This document shows, in pieces, positions 7,730 to 16,744 of a DNA stretch of 64,000 bases. The position numbers were made by a program, and so were the translations under genes. The notes beneath the pieces were generated by a model that worked only from the letters and a program-made list of their open reading frames with translations, had not been told where the DNA came from and did no database searches. The DNA comes from Sphingobacterium oryzagri. GTDB taxonomy: Bacteria > Bacteroidota > Bacteroidia > Sphingobacteriales > Sphingobacteriaceae. How positions within the stretch are numbered: the first letter of the stretch is position 1; every line of letters begins with the position of its first letter. The stretch spans positions 620,001 through 684,000 of the forward strand of contig NZ_CP117880.1 in the NCBI RefSeq assembly GCF_028736175.1, read 5' to 3'.

Positions 7730-8917
7730 ATGTCTTTAGCTGATTTTTTTACGCCGATATCTATTCAGGACTTCTGCTCGGGAGCGGATTTTTATAACTC
7801 GCAGTTTGGTAAAATCATGCAGGCCTACGAAACATCTTTTCCAGATTTAGCGGCCGTTGAATCTAAACCGCATATCGTATTGATTGGTGTAGAGGAAGAG
7901 CGGGGAGCCGTAAATAATGCCGGGACGAAAAAATCGCCAAATGCCATTCGTAAACATTTTTACAACCTTTATCAAGGAGATTATAACGTGCGTATTGCCG
8001 ACTTGGGAAATATCAAGGCAGGGGCAACCATTCGTGATACGTATGTTGCGCTAAAGACGGTGATCGAAGAATTGGTGAAGCATGATATCTTACCAATTAT
8101 TATGGGTGGTGGGCAAGATCTAACGTATGCTCAATATATGGCGTATGAAGGACTTGAGCAGCGTGTAGAAGTGGCGATTATAGATGCTAAATTTGACCTC
8201 GATCAAGATAATGGCGAAGATACGGAGCTGAATGCTCATACCTATCTTAATCATATTATTCTGCACCAACCAGATTACTTGTTTAACTTGAGTAACCTCG
8301 CTTATCAAACTTACCTGGTGAGCAAGGAATCTATAAATATGTATGATAAGCTGTTTTTCAGCACGATGCGTATCGGGATGATGGCTGGTAAACTCGATCA
8401 GGCAGAACCGCTGATACGTGCAGCAGATATGTTGAGCGTAGATGTGGGAGCGATACGCGCTTCGGAAGCTCCGGGAAATGCTAACGCTAATCCGAATGGA
8501 TTGTATGGAGATGAAGCTTGCCAGCTGGCTCGCTATGCGGGCATGTCTGATAAATGCTCTTCAATAGGTTTTTACGAATACAATCCAACTTTTGACCCGA
8601 TGGGCCATACAGCAAGCTTGGTGGCGCAAATGATCTGGTGTTTTGTAGACGGATTTTACAACCGTAAAAACGACGCGCCGCTCATTCCAAAGTCGGCATA
8701 CATCATCTACCGTACGACGTTGGAAAATGACGATTATGAGTTGGTGTTTGTTAAAAGCAAAAAGTCAGATCGTTGGTGGATGCAGGTGCCTTATTTTGGT
8801 TCAAAGTCAATCAATGAACGTTATTATTGGGTGCCCTGCCGCTATGAAGATTACCAATTGGCTGTGGCCGGTGACATGCCGGACTTGTGGTGGAAAACGC
8901 ACCAAAAACTGCAGTAA
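7730..8917 (+). CDS. arginase/formimidoylglutamase-fold protein with degenerate metal site
   Basis: The 395-residue protein has the ureohydrolase (arginase/agmatinase) fold pattern, but its metal-binding motifs are altered. The canonical GGDHS is GGGQD (residues 126-130), DAHxD is DAKFD (152-156), and the SxDxDxxDP stretch reads SVDVGAIR (236-243). At least three of the usual Mn ligands (two His, one Asp) are therefore replaced. Such proteins are often annotated as formimidoylglutamase in Bacteroidota, but catalysis looks doubtful. The C-terminal 60 residues are rich in Trp and Tyr. The start is the ATG at 7730 (MSLADFF); an extension to 7673 would add a hydrophobic, unlikely N-terminus. Confidence 0.8.
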   Translation: MSLADFFTPISIQDFCSGADFYNSQFGKIMQAYETSFPDLAAVESKPHIVLIGVEEERGAVNNAGTKKSPNAIRKHFYNLYQGDYNVRIADLGNIKAGATIRDTYVALKTVIEELVKHDILPIIMGGGQDLTYAQYMAYEGLEQRVEVAIIDAKFDLDQDNGEDTELNAHTYLNHIILHQPDYLFNLSNLAYQTYLVSKESINMYDKLFFSTMRIGMMAGKLDQAEPLIRAADMLSVDVGAIRASEAPGNANANPNGLYGDEACQLARYAGMSDKCSSIGFYEYNPTFDPMGHTASLVAQMIWCFVDGFYNRKNDAPLIPKSAYIIYRTTLENDDYELVFVKSKKSDRWWMQVPYFGSKSINERYYWVPCRYEDYQLAVAGDMPDLWWKTHQKLQ

Positions 8918-9017
8918 AATCAAACAAATCGGGATGTGCTTGAAGCATATTGGTTTTCTTATTTCTTGATGGCTCGGGCTTGACCTTGCCATTTTTATTT
9001 TCATTTTATTTTTTTAC

Positions 9018-10334
9018 ATGGAAGCAATACTAATAGGTTTTATAGCAATTCTTCTGGTTGTATTGTTACTGCTCGTCTGGTCGAGTGCCCAAAAGGTTGG
9101 CAAATCAGTTTTCGAGCGCACCGCGGAAGAAAAGCAAGTAGCGGTTTTGGAATTAGCCAAAGTATTGGAACGCGAGAAATTGCTAACGGAGAGCAAAACG
9201 TTGTTGGATAACGCGCTGGCGCGCGAGCGCCAGGAGCGAGCCGCACTCGAGCGAACGTTAGAAGGCACGAATGCCTACCTGCAAGCACAACAAGAGAAGT
9301 TTCAAGCGCAGCAGGAAGAGATGCTTCGGTTGCGGGAGCAGTTTCATCTGGAGTTTCAGCATATGGCCAATACCATATTGGAAGAAAAATCGCAGAAATT
9401 TACCGCCGTCAATCAGCAGCAGATGAATCAAATCTTGAATCCGCTCAAAGATAAAATCAAAACTTTTGAAGAAAAGGTAGAACGAACCTACCAGCAGGAA
9501 GCTGCTGAACGCAATGTTTTAAAAGGTGTGGTAGAACAACTGATGCAACAAAGTATGTTGATCAAGAATGAAGCGAATAATCTGACTAAAGCGTTAAAAG
9601 GCGATACCAAGAAGCAAGGAAATTGGGGGGAGATCATTCTGGAACGCGTATTGGAGCGGTCTGGCTTGTTGAAAGATCAGGAATATCGACTTCAGACGGC
9701 CTTCAAAGAGGCGGATGTGCGTAAAATACCGGATGCGATCATTTTATTGCCGGAAGAGAAGCATCTGGTTGTCGATTCGAAAGTATCGTTGGTAGCGTAT
9801 GAAAAATGGGTCAACGCGGAAGATGAATTGGAGCAGGCGCAGTATTTGCGGCAGCATGTGCAATCTGTTGAAGGTCACGTGCGGGAATTGTCTGCTAAAA
9901 ATTACCACGATTTGTACGGTATTCATTCGCCGGATTTTGTGCTGCTGTTTATGCCAATTGAATCGGCGCTGAGCGTAGCCGTGCGCGAAAAGCCTGACCT
10001 TTTTTCGGACGCGTGGGATAGACGCGTAGTCATCGTGAGTCCTTCCACCTTATTAGCCACCTTGCGCACCATTGCAAGCATTTGGGTGCAGGAGCGTCAG
10101 AACCGTAATGTGTTGGAAATTGCCAAAGAGGCGGGAGCGCTATATGATAAATTTGTAGGCTTTTTAGGCGATATGCAGCAAATTGAAGGTTATCTGCAGC
10201 GAGCCACAGAAAAACAGCAAGATGCCATGAAAAAGCTGTCTACAGGTCCGGGAAATGTAATTCGGAAGATTGAAAATTTAAAAACCCTGGGTGCCAAGGC
10301 AAATAAACAGATTGATAATCGCTTTTTGGAATAA
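9018..10334 (+). CDS. rmuC: DNA recombination protein RmuC homologue
   Basis: RmuC proteins limit rearrangement at short inverted repeats in E. coli; their biochemical role is not settled, though a nuclease-related fold is suspected. This 438-residue copy begins with one membrane anchor (about residues 4-22, ILIGFIAILLVVLLLLVW), followed by a long charged coiled coil (to about 170) and the RmuC core with KKQGNWGEIILERVLE and PDAIILLPEEKHLVVDSKVSL. It is a single gene with a strong hairpin after its stop and convergent to ggt. Confidence 0.93.
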   Translation: MEAILIGFIAILLVVLLLLVWSSAQKVGKSVFERTAEEKQVAVLELAKVLEREKLLTESKTLLDNALARERQERAALERTLEGTNAYLQAQQEKFQAQQEEMLRLREQFHLEFQHMANTILEEKSQKFTAVNQQQMNQILNPLKDKIKTFEEKVERTYQQEAAERNVLKGVVEQLMQQSMLIKNEANNLTKALKGDTKKQGNWGEIILERVLERSGLLKDQEYRLQTAFKEADVRKIPDAIILLPEEKHLVVDSKVSLVAYEKWVNAEDELEQAQYLRQHVQSVEGHVRELSAKNYHDLYGIHSPDFVLLFMPIESALSVAVREKPDLFSDAWDRRVVIVSPSTLLATLRTIASIWVQERQNRNVLEIAKEAGALYDKFVGFLGDMQQIEGYLQRATEKQQDAMKKLSTGPGNVIRKIENLKTLGAKANKQIDNRFLE

Positions 10335-10344
10335 AGGGGTTAAT

Positions 10345-10388
10345 AACATGGTCATTTAGCTGCGTTAACGTAGCTAAATGACCATGTT
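10345..10388. terminator. bidirectional terminator hairpin between rmuC and ggt
   Basis: The 44 bases are an almost perfect palindrome: AACATGGTCATTTAGCT pairs with AGCTAAATGACCATGTT around a GTTAAC centre, giving 22-base arms with a single mismatched position. T-rich sequence follows on the plus strand. It lies between two convergent stop codons and can serve both genes. Confidence 0.8.
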
Positions 10389-10392
10389 GTTT

Positions 10393-12078
10393 TTAATAAC
10401 CGGCAGCGGTGTCGTCGCCACGCGGATCAGCCCCGGTCTGCAATTTTCCGTTGGGCAGGACAATGATATTTTCCATCCGCCCGATGCTGCCACGTTTGTA
10501 TACCGTATAGCCGTCTTTTTCCAGGCTGCGGCGTGTTTCTGCTGTAATTGCACCTTCTTCTACATCGATACGATCAGGCTTCCATTGATGATGGAAGCGC
10601 GGTGCCGAAACGGATGCCTGCGCATCCATATCAAATTCCAGCGCGTTAAGTATGCCTTGAAATACCGAGGTAATGATGGTCGATCCGCCTGGTGTACCGA
10701 TCACCATTTTTAATTTATTGTTTTCCTCTACGATGGTTGGTGACATGGCGCTGAGCATTCTTTTGTGTGGTTCTATGGCATTTGCTTTGCCGCCAAGTAA
10801 GCCGTACAGATTTGGCGTGCCCGGTTTTACCGAGAAGTCATCCATTTCGTTGTTTAACAAAAAACCCGCACCCGCGACCCAAACGCCTGCTCCATACGAG
10901 CCGTTTAACGTGGTGGTAATCGAAACCGCATTACCATCTTTATCGACAATATTGAAATGCGTGGTTTCTTCCGATTCATAACCTGGAAACTTTGCTGCTT
11001 TCACCTCTGCGCTGGGCGTTGCCTTCTTTAGGTTTACTTTTGCCATGCGCGCCTGATTAAAAGCTTTATCTGTCAAGTGTGCTACCGGCACATCGTAAAA
11101 ATCGGGGTCACCAAGGTGTGTTGCTCGGTCGGCATACACGCGCCTTTCGGCTTCTACCATGGCTCTCACCGTACTATCTGCTTGAAATCCCCACGATTTC
11201 AGCGGATATTTTTCGACCGATTGTAATAACGATACCAGCGCTATTCCGCCACTGGAAGGCGGCGGCATCGAAATTATTTTGTAATTTTTGTAGTTGCCGA
11301 CGATTGGCGCTCTCCACACCGCTCGGTAATCACGAAGGTCATTAAGCGTCATGATACCGTTACCGCGCTGCATCTCAGCGACAATAAGATCTGCCGTTTC
11401 GCCCGTATAAAATCCTTTCGCCCCGCTTTTTGCGATGCGTTTTAAGGTCGCCGCAAGTTCTTTCTGCACAAAGAGATCGCCTTTTTTCCAGGGCGCTTCA
11501 CGAATGATCTCCGCGCCATTCTTATTTAATTTTTTAAAGCGTTCCTGGTGCTCGTTAAACTCTTCGGCTTGCTGTTCAGTTAGCTCAAAGCCATTTTCAG
11601 CCAACGCAATTGCGGGCGCAAGTAATGTTGCCCATTCGGCTGTTCCATATTTTTTATGTGCTTCTTCCATACCAGCTACCGAACCCGGTACACCAGCCGC
11701 AAGTTGGCCGTCCAGGCTTAAGTCTGTAATCGGGTTGCCCTGCGCATCTAAATACATATCGCGATGTGATTTTTCGGGCGCTGTTTCCCGGAAATCCAAC
11801 GATGTCGATTCGCCGCTTTTGGAGCGGTACAGCATAAAGCCGCCACCACCGATATTTCCGGCATTTGGATAAACAACCGCCAGACTAAATTGTACAGCCA
11901 CTGCTGCGTCAATCGCATTACCGCCACTTTTTAAGATAGCTACGCCCACGTTTGAGGCTAGTGGATGAGCTGTGATGACTGCGCCATGGGCAAACTCATT
12001 TGTCTGCTGTCGTTCCGGCTGAACGGCACACGAAGCAATAAAGAAAAGGAAGAAAAAGAAGGAGAAATGTATTTTCAT
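10393..12078 (-). CDS. ggt: gamma-glutamyltransferase, lipoprotein
   Basis: GGT cleaves gamma-glutamyl bonds, as in glutathione, in the periplasm after autocatalytic cleavage into two subunits. The N-terminus has a lipoprotein signal ending in FIASC, with the lipidated Cys at about residue 17. The nucleophile Thr of the small subunit is the first Thr of TTHFNIVD (about residue 372), and PPPSSGGIAL and GTPGGSTIIT are family blocks. The start is ATG 12078, which places the signal peptide at the very N-terminus; an upstream ATG at 12120 would add 14 residues before it. Length 561 is normal. It is a single gene, convergent to rmuC. Confidence 0.94.
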   Translation of the reverse strand: MKIHFSFFFFLFFIASCAVQPERQQTNEFAHGAVITAHPLASNVGVAILKSGGNAIDAAVAVQFSLAVVYPNAGNIGGGGFMLYRSKSGESTSLDFRETAPEKSHRDMYLDAQGNPITDLSLDGQLAAGVPGSVAGMEEAHKKYGTAEWATLLAPAIALAENGFELTEQQAEEFNEHQERFKKLNKNGAEIIREAPWKKGDLFVQKELAATLKRIAKSGAKGFYTGETADLIVAEMQRGNGIMTLNDLRDYRAVWRAPIVGNYKNYKIISMPPPSSGGIALVSLLQSVEKYPLKSWGFQADSTVRAMVEAERRVYADRATHLGDPDFYDVPVAHLTDKAFNQARMAKVNLKKATPSAEVKAAKFPGYESEETTHFNIVDKDGNAVSITTTLNGSYGAGVWVAGAGFLLNNEMDDFSVKPGTPNLYGLLGGKANAIEPHKRMLSAMSPTIVEENNKLKMVIGTPGGSTIITSVFQGILNALEFDMDAQASVSAPRFHHQWKPDRIDVEEGAITAETRRSLEKDGYTVYKRGSIGRMENIIVLPNGKLQTGADPRGDDTAAGY

Positions 12079-12244
12079 AACGTAAATATAAATTAAAAAT
12101 AGCTGCTTCCGCCAGCCCAAGGCTTTAAAAATGCCTTTTCCTGCTTAAGGATCATGATTTTGGCTAAAATAGGCAGATTATGCAATACGTTCAGTAACTT
12201 TATACGAGCTTTCTTACAGCGCTTGTCAACTTATACATAGATCG

Positions 12245-13003
12245 ATGAAAAAGAACTTGACCACTGCTTTTCTGTTATTGTGCTGCTTTGCCTCATTTGC
12301 GCAGCGTGTAGCTATTTTATCGTTCAATATACACCATGGCAATCCTCCTGCGCAAGCAGATAGCATCAATCTGGAAGCTGTTGCAAAAGTGATTCAAGAA
12401 TCGGGTGCAGATTTAGTTGGCATTCAGGAGGTAGATGTCCGCATTCCGAGATCCAATTTGGTCGATCAGGGATTTCAGTTGGCAAAGTTGACCGGGATGC
12501 ATTATTTTTTTTCGAAAGGAATCGATTTCGACGGTGGCGAGTATGGAACGCTTATTTTATCCAGGCACAAGATCGTGGGAAACAGACGCTATGATTTACC
12601 CATGTTGGTGCCGAGTGAAAATAGATCCCTGGCTATCGTAGATGTACAGTTTCCTAACGGAAAGATCATTTCTTTTGCCAATGTACATTTAGACCTGAAC
12701 GAAGAAAATAAAATAGCACAAGCCGAGTATATTACGGAACTGGGCGATTGGTATGACAGGCCACTCATCCTGGTGGGGGATTTTAATACGGAACCCGGTG
12801 GTAAACCGCTTAGTATATTGGCGAATTATTTCACTAGAAACACCAGCATGAATAGCGCGACTTACCCGAGCGATTCGCCTACATCCGAGATTGATTACAT
12901 TATGCTGGGCAAACAAACCGCATTTTCCTGGAAAACATACAAAACCATTCCCTCGATGACTTCCGACCATTTACCGGTGTTTGCCGAGATCATCATCAAA
13001 TAA
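12245..13003 (+). CDS. secreted endonuclease/exonuclease/phosphatase-family protein
   Basis: A 252-residue protein with a Sec signal peptide (residues 1-19, cut near SFA-Q), so it acts in the periplasm or outside. The EEP metal-hydrolase motifs follow in order: SFNIHHG (Asn28), GIQEVD (Glu62), ANVHLD, VGDFNTEP, and SDHLPV at the C-terminus. The substrate may be a nucleic acid, a sphingolipid/phospholipid or an inositol phosphate, and cannot be chosen from sequence. It stands alone, flanked by divergent ggt and convergent mazG-like/dtd. Confidence 0.9.
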   Translation: MKKNLTTAFLLLCCFASFAQRVAILSFNIHHGNPPAQADSINLEAVAKVIQESGADLVGIQEVDVRIPRSNLVDQGFQLAKLTGMHYFFSKGIDFDGGEYGTLILSRHKIVGNRRYDLPMLVPSENRSLAIVDVQFPNGKIISFANVHLDLNEENKIAQAEYITELGDWYDRPLILVGDFNTEPGGKPLSILANYFTRNTSMNSATYPSDSPTSEIDYIMLGKQTAFSWKTYKTIPSMTSDHLPVFAEIIIK

Positions 13004-13027
13004 GGTTTTGTCGATAGGGCGGTTGGC

Positions 13028-13354
13028 TTATTTTAGCTTTTCATTGTTTTTATGTCGATCAGCATCCCGAATTGATTTTTTTTCGAGGTTTTTAACCAAG
13101 GCGGCTGTGAGGTCGATGTTGGTTTGATTGGCTAAACAAATCAATACAAAGAGCACATCGGCCATTTCATCGGCCAGATTAACTTCGGTATCTGATTTTT
13201 TGAAGGATTGCTCACCATATTGCCTTGCCATGATGCGGGCCACTTCGCCTACTTCTTCCATTAACATGGCCGTGTTGGTCAATTCGTTGAAATAGCGTAT
13301 GCCGGTTGTGTTGATCCATTTATCGACTATTTCCTGTGCTTCTTTTATCGTCAT
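13028..13354 (-). CDS. MazG-like nucleotide pyrophosphohydrolase
   Basis: A small (108-residue) all-alpha NTP pyrophosphatase of the MazG/dCTPase type that probably removes aberrant nucleotides. The metal-binding motifs are EEVGE (residues 33-37) and DEMAD (62-66), with a further Asp/Asn-rich helix after. It lies 16 bases downstream of dtd in the same direction and is likely co-transcribed with it; this pairing of two house-cleaning enzymes is common in Bacteroidota. Confidence 0.88.
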   Translation of the reverse strand: MTIKEAQEIVDKWINTTGIRYFNELTNTAMLMEEVGEVARIMARQYGEQSFKKSDTEVNLADEMADVLFVLICLANQTNIDLTAALVKNLEKKSIRDADRHKNNEKLK

Positions 13355-13370
13355 GCTTCTGTTGGTTTGA

Positions 13371-13829
13371 TTAAAAATTGTCTTTGTCTTTGCTGTTCAT
13401 GATAATAGTCACTGGCCCGTCGTTTCGAAGATCAATCTTCATGTCTGCACCAAAAACGCCCATTTGCACTGTTTTACCCAAGAGTTCGCTAAGATGCTTT
13501 CCCATCGCGAGATACATGGGGTTTGCCTTATCTGGCCGCGCGGCGCGGATAAATGATGGGCGGTTGCCTTTTTTTGTCTGTGCGAACAAGGTAAATTGGG
13601 AAATTAGCAAGATATTGCCGCCGATATCCTGCACAGATTTGTTCATCAAGCCGGCATCGTCCGAAAAGATACGAAGGTTAACCAACTTTTGCGCAAGCCA
13701 CTGCATATCGGTGCTGTCGTCTTCCTCTTCCACACCGATTAAAACGAGTAAACCCGCATCAATTTTACCAGTACACACCTCATCTACGGTGCAACTTGCA
13801 TGGGTTACACGTTGTATAACTGCTCTCAT
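13371..13829 (-). CDS. dtd: D-aminoacyl-tRNA deacylase
   Basis: DTD removes D-amino acids (and Gly from tRNA-Ala) mischarged on tRNA. The 152-residue length fits. The two signature motifs are present: SQFTLFA (about residues 77-83) and NDGPVT (near 136-141, the Gly-cisPro element), which together form the proofreading pocket at the dimer interface. Start ATG 13829 gives MRAVIQRVTHASCTVD, the typical N-terminus. It is followed by the MazG-like gene. Confidence 0.95.
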   Translation of the reverse strand: MRAVIQRVTHASCTVDEVCTGKIDAGLLVLIGVEEEDDSTDMQWLAQKLVNLRIFSDDAGLMNKSVQDIGGNILLISQFTLFAQTKKGNRPSFIRAARPDKANPMYLAMGKHLSELLGKTVQMGVFGADMKIDLRNDGPVTIIMNSKDKDNF

Positions 13830-13896
13830 CGTGGAAAATTAAACAGTAAAAATTAGAAAGCCAAAAATTGTAGGCGAAAGCCTCAAATAAAAATAT

Positions 13897-13936
13897 GAAA
13901 GGGTCGACACTTTTACGAATGAGCGTCGACCCTTTT
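13897..13936 (-). terminator. terminator after the thiamine receptor gene
   Basis: The arms AAAGGGTCGAC (13898-13908) and GTCGACCCTTTT (13925-13936) enclose a 16-base loop. On the minus strand the hairpin is followed by a T-rich run, 26 bases beyond the receptor's stop codon. Confidence 0.75.
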
Positions 13937-13961
13937 GATGGTATATTACGTGCGTGCGGGA

Positions 13962-16346
13962 TTAAAATCTTATATTTAAACCAAGGAGAAAGTTTGTGCC
14001 AGCTTGTGGATAATACGCATTGCCAAACATGCGGGTGCCATCTTGTGCAATACCGCTATAAGTGTAACCATGCGACTCGTACTTCTCGTCAAATATATTA
14101 TTGATAGCCAGGTTAGCATCGACATGTTGAATACCCCACAAAGAAAAGCCATAGCGTAGGCGCACGTTGTTAACAAAAAATGGATTGACGCTGCGCGCCA
14201 ATGCGCTGGTGTTATCCAAATATTGTCGGGAAACATACTTGCTGGCCAAGCTCAGTTCGAATGGTTTGATGGGACTATAAGAAAATTCGTTGGACAAGAT
14301 AACCGATGGCGAAAAGGAAATGTTGGTCGATGCATATTGCTGCATTACCTGCGGTGCATCTGGGATAGGGTTCCAGTTTTCATCCCAAACTACCAAGTAT
14401 TCTGTGTAGTTTTTGATCTTGTTTTCGCTCAAACCGGCTGTGGCTTTCCATACCAGTTGTTGCGAAATTTTCCACGCCGCATCAAGTTCCAGTCCAATGC
14501 GGTAGCTATCTGGCACATTCTCGCGAATAGAGCCACCTACATCATTTATTTCGCCGGTAAGAATCAATTGATCTTTGTAGAACATGCCATAAACATTTGC
14601 CCCGATGTTGAATCGATCGTTACGCAGGCGGTAACCCGCTTCGATATTGTGCATTTTTTCCGCTTTTGGGCGTGCATTGGCCGAAGAGGCTACATAATCA
14701 TCACGCACAGGCTCTTTGTTGCCAAATGCGTAAGACGTATACAAATTGCTGTTGGGCGAAAGCACATACGTAACACCTAATTTTGGGTTGAAAAAATGAT
14801 GTTTTACATTGATGTCGGCCAATTGCTGATTGTGGTCGTAGCCTTCAAAGGTATAATCTACATAGCGATATTGGAGATCGGTATACAGATTAAATGCGCC
14901 AAACCGACCATTCCACTTGCCGTAGAAATTGACATCATTCTTTTTTGCATCGTTAAAATAGTAACGGTCGCCGTGCGCACTATTGGAAGGATACTGAGCC
15001 CAGACGATCTGGCCAAAATGATCACCAACGTATTGATTTGCAGCACCGCCTAAGATGAGACTATGCTTGTCGTTGATTTGATGATTCAGAGAGAATACAG
15101 TTCCATAGAAATGGTTGTCTAACCAGCGTTGGCGAATCAACTCGGTGGAATCGATAACGGTACTGCCTAAAACGATCGGTGTAAGGCCATAGTCAGCGAA
15201 TGGGTCTTTTGCCCGATATTCTTCGTAATAGCCTTTGCCGCGTGTGTAATGCAACGCTACGTTCAGCGTTGTTCTGTCTGACGCAAAATAATTGTAGTGT
15301 AAGTGGTGATGCGTTTGCGTGTAGTTATCTGTTTGATTGTCGTAGGTAAATCCGTTGTATCGACGGTTTGTTTCCAACAGTTCTTCTGGCACACCATCCC
15401 ACGCTTGGTAAGTTTTCTCTCTTCCGGAGAATATGGTCGCTTTCAACTGGTGTTTTTTGCCATAATAGCCGGCATCGAAATAGAATGATTTCAGATCTGA
15501 TGAGGCTCTGTCGATATAACCGTCAGAGCTGATCCTGGATAATCGGGTATTAAAGGCAAATTTATCCTGGATAAGACCGGAGCCGACCTTCACGGTGTTT
15601 TTCCAGGTGTTAAAAGAACCGAATGTATTGTTTAATTCGGCATATGGATCGCTTTCCAGCGCGTCAGACTGAATGTTTAACGAAGCGCCGAATGCGCCTG
15701 GGCCATTGGTTGATGTGCCGATACCACGTTGAATCTGGATGCTCTCTGTGCTTGATGCGAAATCGGGAAGATTCACAAAAAACGAGCCCATGCTTTCTGC
15801 ATCGTTTAGCGGAATGCCGTTAAGGGTCACATTAATCCGTTGGCTGTTCGAGCCGCGTATGGTCATGTTGGTGTAGCCAATACCAGCGCCGGCGTCTGAG
15901 CCGACGACAACGGAAGGCGTCTGATCCAACAAAAACGGAATATCTTGTCCGAGGTTAGTGCGTTGCAGATCTTCTTTCGACAGGTTTTTATACGTGGTAG
16001 CCGAGTTCTCTGTTGCGCGTGTGGCCATGACAAACACTTCGCCAGTAATCCGATAGTCCTGTTGCAAGGTTACGATCAGTTGACCATCCGGCTGTAGTGT
16101 GACAGATTTTTGATAAGTAGCGTAGCCCAAATGGCGAACGGTTAGTTTCGTGTTGTCTACACGCAAATCCGTGAAAGTGATTTTACCGCTGTCGTCGGTT
16201 GACTTTACCGTGCCCGACAGCTCTACCGTAGCACCGGCCACCGGTTTTTGATCTAAATCTTGTACAGTAACGGTTAATCGATTTTGTGCAAAGGTACACA
16301 ACGCAATAAAGCAAAACGCTATCGTGACCAATCCATGCTTTGACAT
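13962..16346 (-). CDS. TonB-dependent outer-membrane receptor under TPP control (probable thiamine receptor)
   Basis: A 794-residue TonB-dependent receptor. It has a signal peptide (about 1-20, ending TFA-Q), a CarboxypepD_reg-like domain (to about 95), a plug domain with NMTIRGSNSQRINVTLNGIPLND, and a beta-barrel ending in the C-terminal Phe (GLNIRF) needed for BAM insertion. The ligand is inferred from the TPP riboswitch just upstream on the same strand: outer-membrane receptors predicted to import thiamine are known in this phylum under such elements. It is not of the SusC type, since no SusD partner follows, and is transcribed as a single gene with a terminator at 13897-13936. Confidence 0.92.
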   Translation of the reverse strand: MSKHGLVTIAFCFIALCTFAQNRLTVTVQDLDQKPVAGATVELSGTVKSTDDSGKITFTDLRVDNTKLTVRHLGYATYQKSVTLQPDGQLIVTLQQDYRITGEVFVMATRATENSATTYKNLSKEDLQRTNLGQDIPFLLDQTPSVVVGSDAGAGIGYTNMTIRGSNSQRINVTLNGIPLNDAESMGSFFVNLPDFASSTESIQIQRGIGTSTNGPGAFGASLNIQSDALESDPYAELNNTFGSFNTWKNTVKVGSGLIQDKFAFNTRLSRISSDGYIDRASSDLKSFYFDAGYYGKKHQLKATIFSGREKTYQAWDGVPEELLETNRRYNGFTYDNQTDNYTQTHHHLHYNYFASDRTTLNVALHYTRGKGYYEEYRAKDPFADYGLTPIVLGSTVIDSTELIRQRWLDNHFYGTVFSLNHQINDKHSLILGGAANQYVGDHFGQIVWAQYPSNSAHGDRYYFNDAKKNDVNFYGKWNGRFGAFNLYTDLQYRYVDYTFEGYDHNQQLADINVKHHFFNPKLGVTYVLSPNSNLYTSYAFGNKEPVRDDYVASSANARPKAEKMHNIEAGYRLRNDRFNIGANVYGMFYKDQLILTGEINDVGGSIRENVPDSYRIGLELDAAWKISQQLVWKATAGLSENKIKNYTEYLVVWDENWNPIPDAPQVMQQYASTNISFSPSVILSNEFSYSPIKPFELSLASKYVSRQYLDNTSALARSVNPFFVNNVRLRYGFSLWGIQHVDANLAINNIFDEKYESHGYTYSGIAQDGTRMFGNAYYPQAGTNFLLGLNIRF

Positions 16347-16379
16347 AAAAAAATTAAATTAATATAAGTTAAACCTACT

Positions 16380-16404
16380 ATAGCTAGGGGTCAGCAATAG
16401 CTAT
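16380..16404 (-). promoter_or_regulatory. possible expression-platform hairpin of the TPP riboswitch
   Basis: Arms ATAGCTA (16380-16386) and TAGCTAT (16398-16404) can pair between the aptamer and the start codon, which lies 34 bases further on. No T-run follows, so control of translation rather than termination would be expected. This is a weak call from a 7-base stem. Confidence 0.3.
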
Positions 16405-16420
16405 TCATTTAACTAACCTT

Positions 16421-16527
16421 TTTCCCTCCGCCAGCATTACCTGGATCAGGTGTGTTTCCTATATAAAATAAGAAACTGGGTATACTCTCAGCCTGTATTT
16501 GTGTTAAAAAAACAAGGCACCCCTTTT
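16421..16527 (-). ncRNA. TPP riboswitch (THI element)
   Basis: On the minus strand the thi-box blocks appear in order: GGGGTGCC at the 5' end (16516-16523), CTGAGA with TACCC in the pyrimidine-sensor helix, and ACCTGATCCAGGTAATGCTG followed by GCGGAGGGAAA in the pyrophosphate-sensor arm. The paired closing stem GGGGTGCC/GGAGGG and the conserved T-loop sequence agree with the THI consensus. It lies about 75 bases before the receptor start and directly after the candidate promoter, so high TPP should switch the receptor off. Confidence 0.95.
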
Positions 16528-16534
16528 GATGACG

Positions 16535-16565
16535 CAAAAGTACGTATTAATTCACGAACCGCAAA
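16535..16565 (-). promoter_or_regulatory. promoter of the TPP riboswitch-receptor transcript
   Basis: On the minus strand TTTG (16565-16562) and TACTTTTG (16542-16535) are separated by 19 bases, matching the Bacteroidota TTTG / TAnnTTTG promoter. The predicted transcription start, near 16527-16530, falls at the first base of the riboswitch. Confidence 0.8.
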
Positions 16566-16744
16566 CCGTTAATCTTTTTTATATAAGTAATTAAAAATTA
16601 GTTTTAATTTCGAAAAGTTATTGTTCATGGAATGAAATTTATAAATTAGCAAATGTTTTTTCGCTAAAGATTTTAGGAGATAGGCGATCATGGCTCCATT
16701 TTTGATTTTGTTTCGGAATACAGTAATTTAGTTTTAATCGTGAG

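Noticed and set aside
10378..10713. 111-codon plus-strand frame inside ggt
   Set aside because: Opposite-strand shadow of a clear, complete ggt gene; no independent features.
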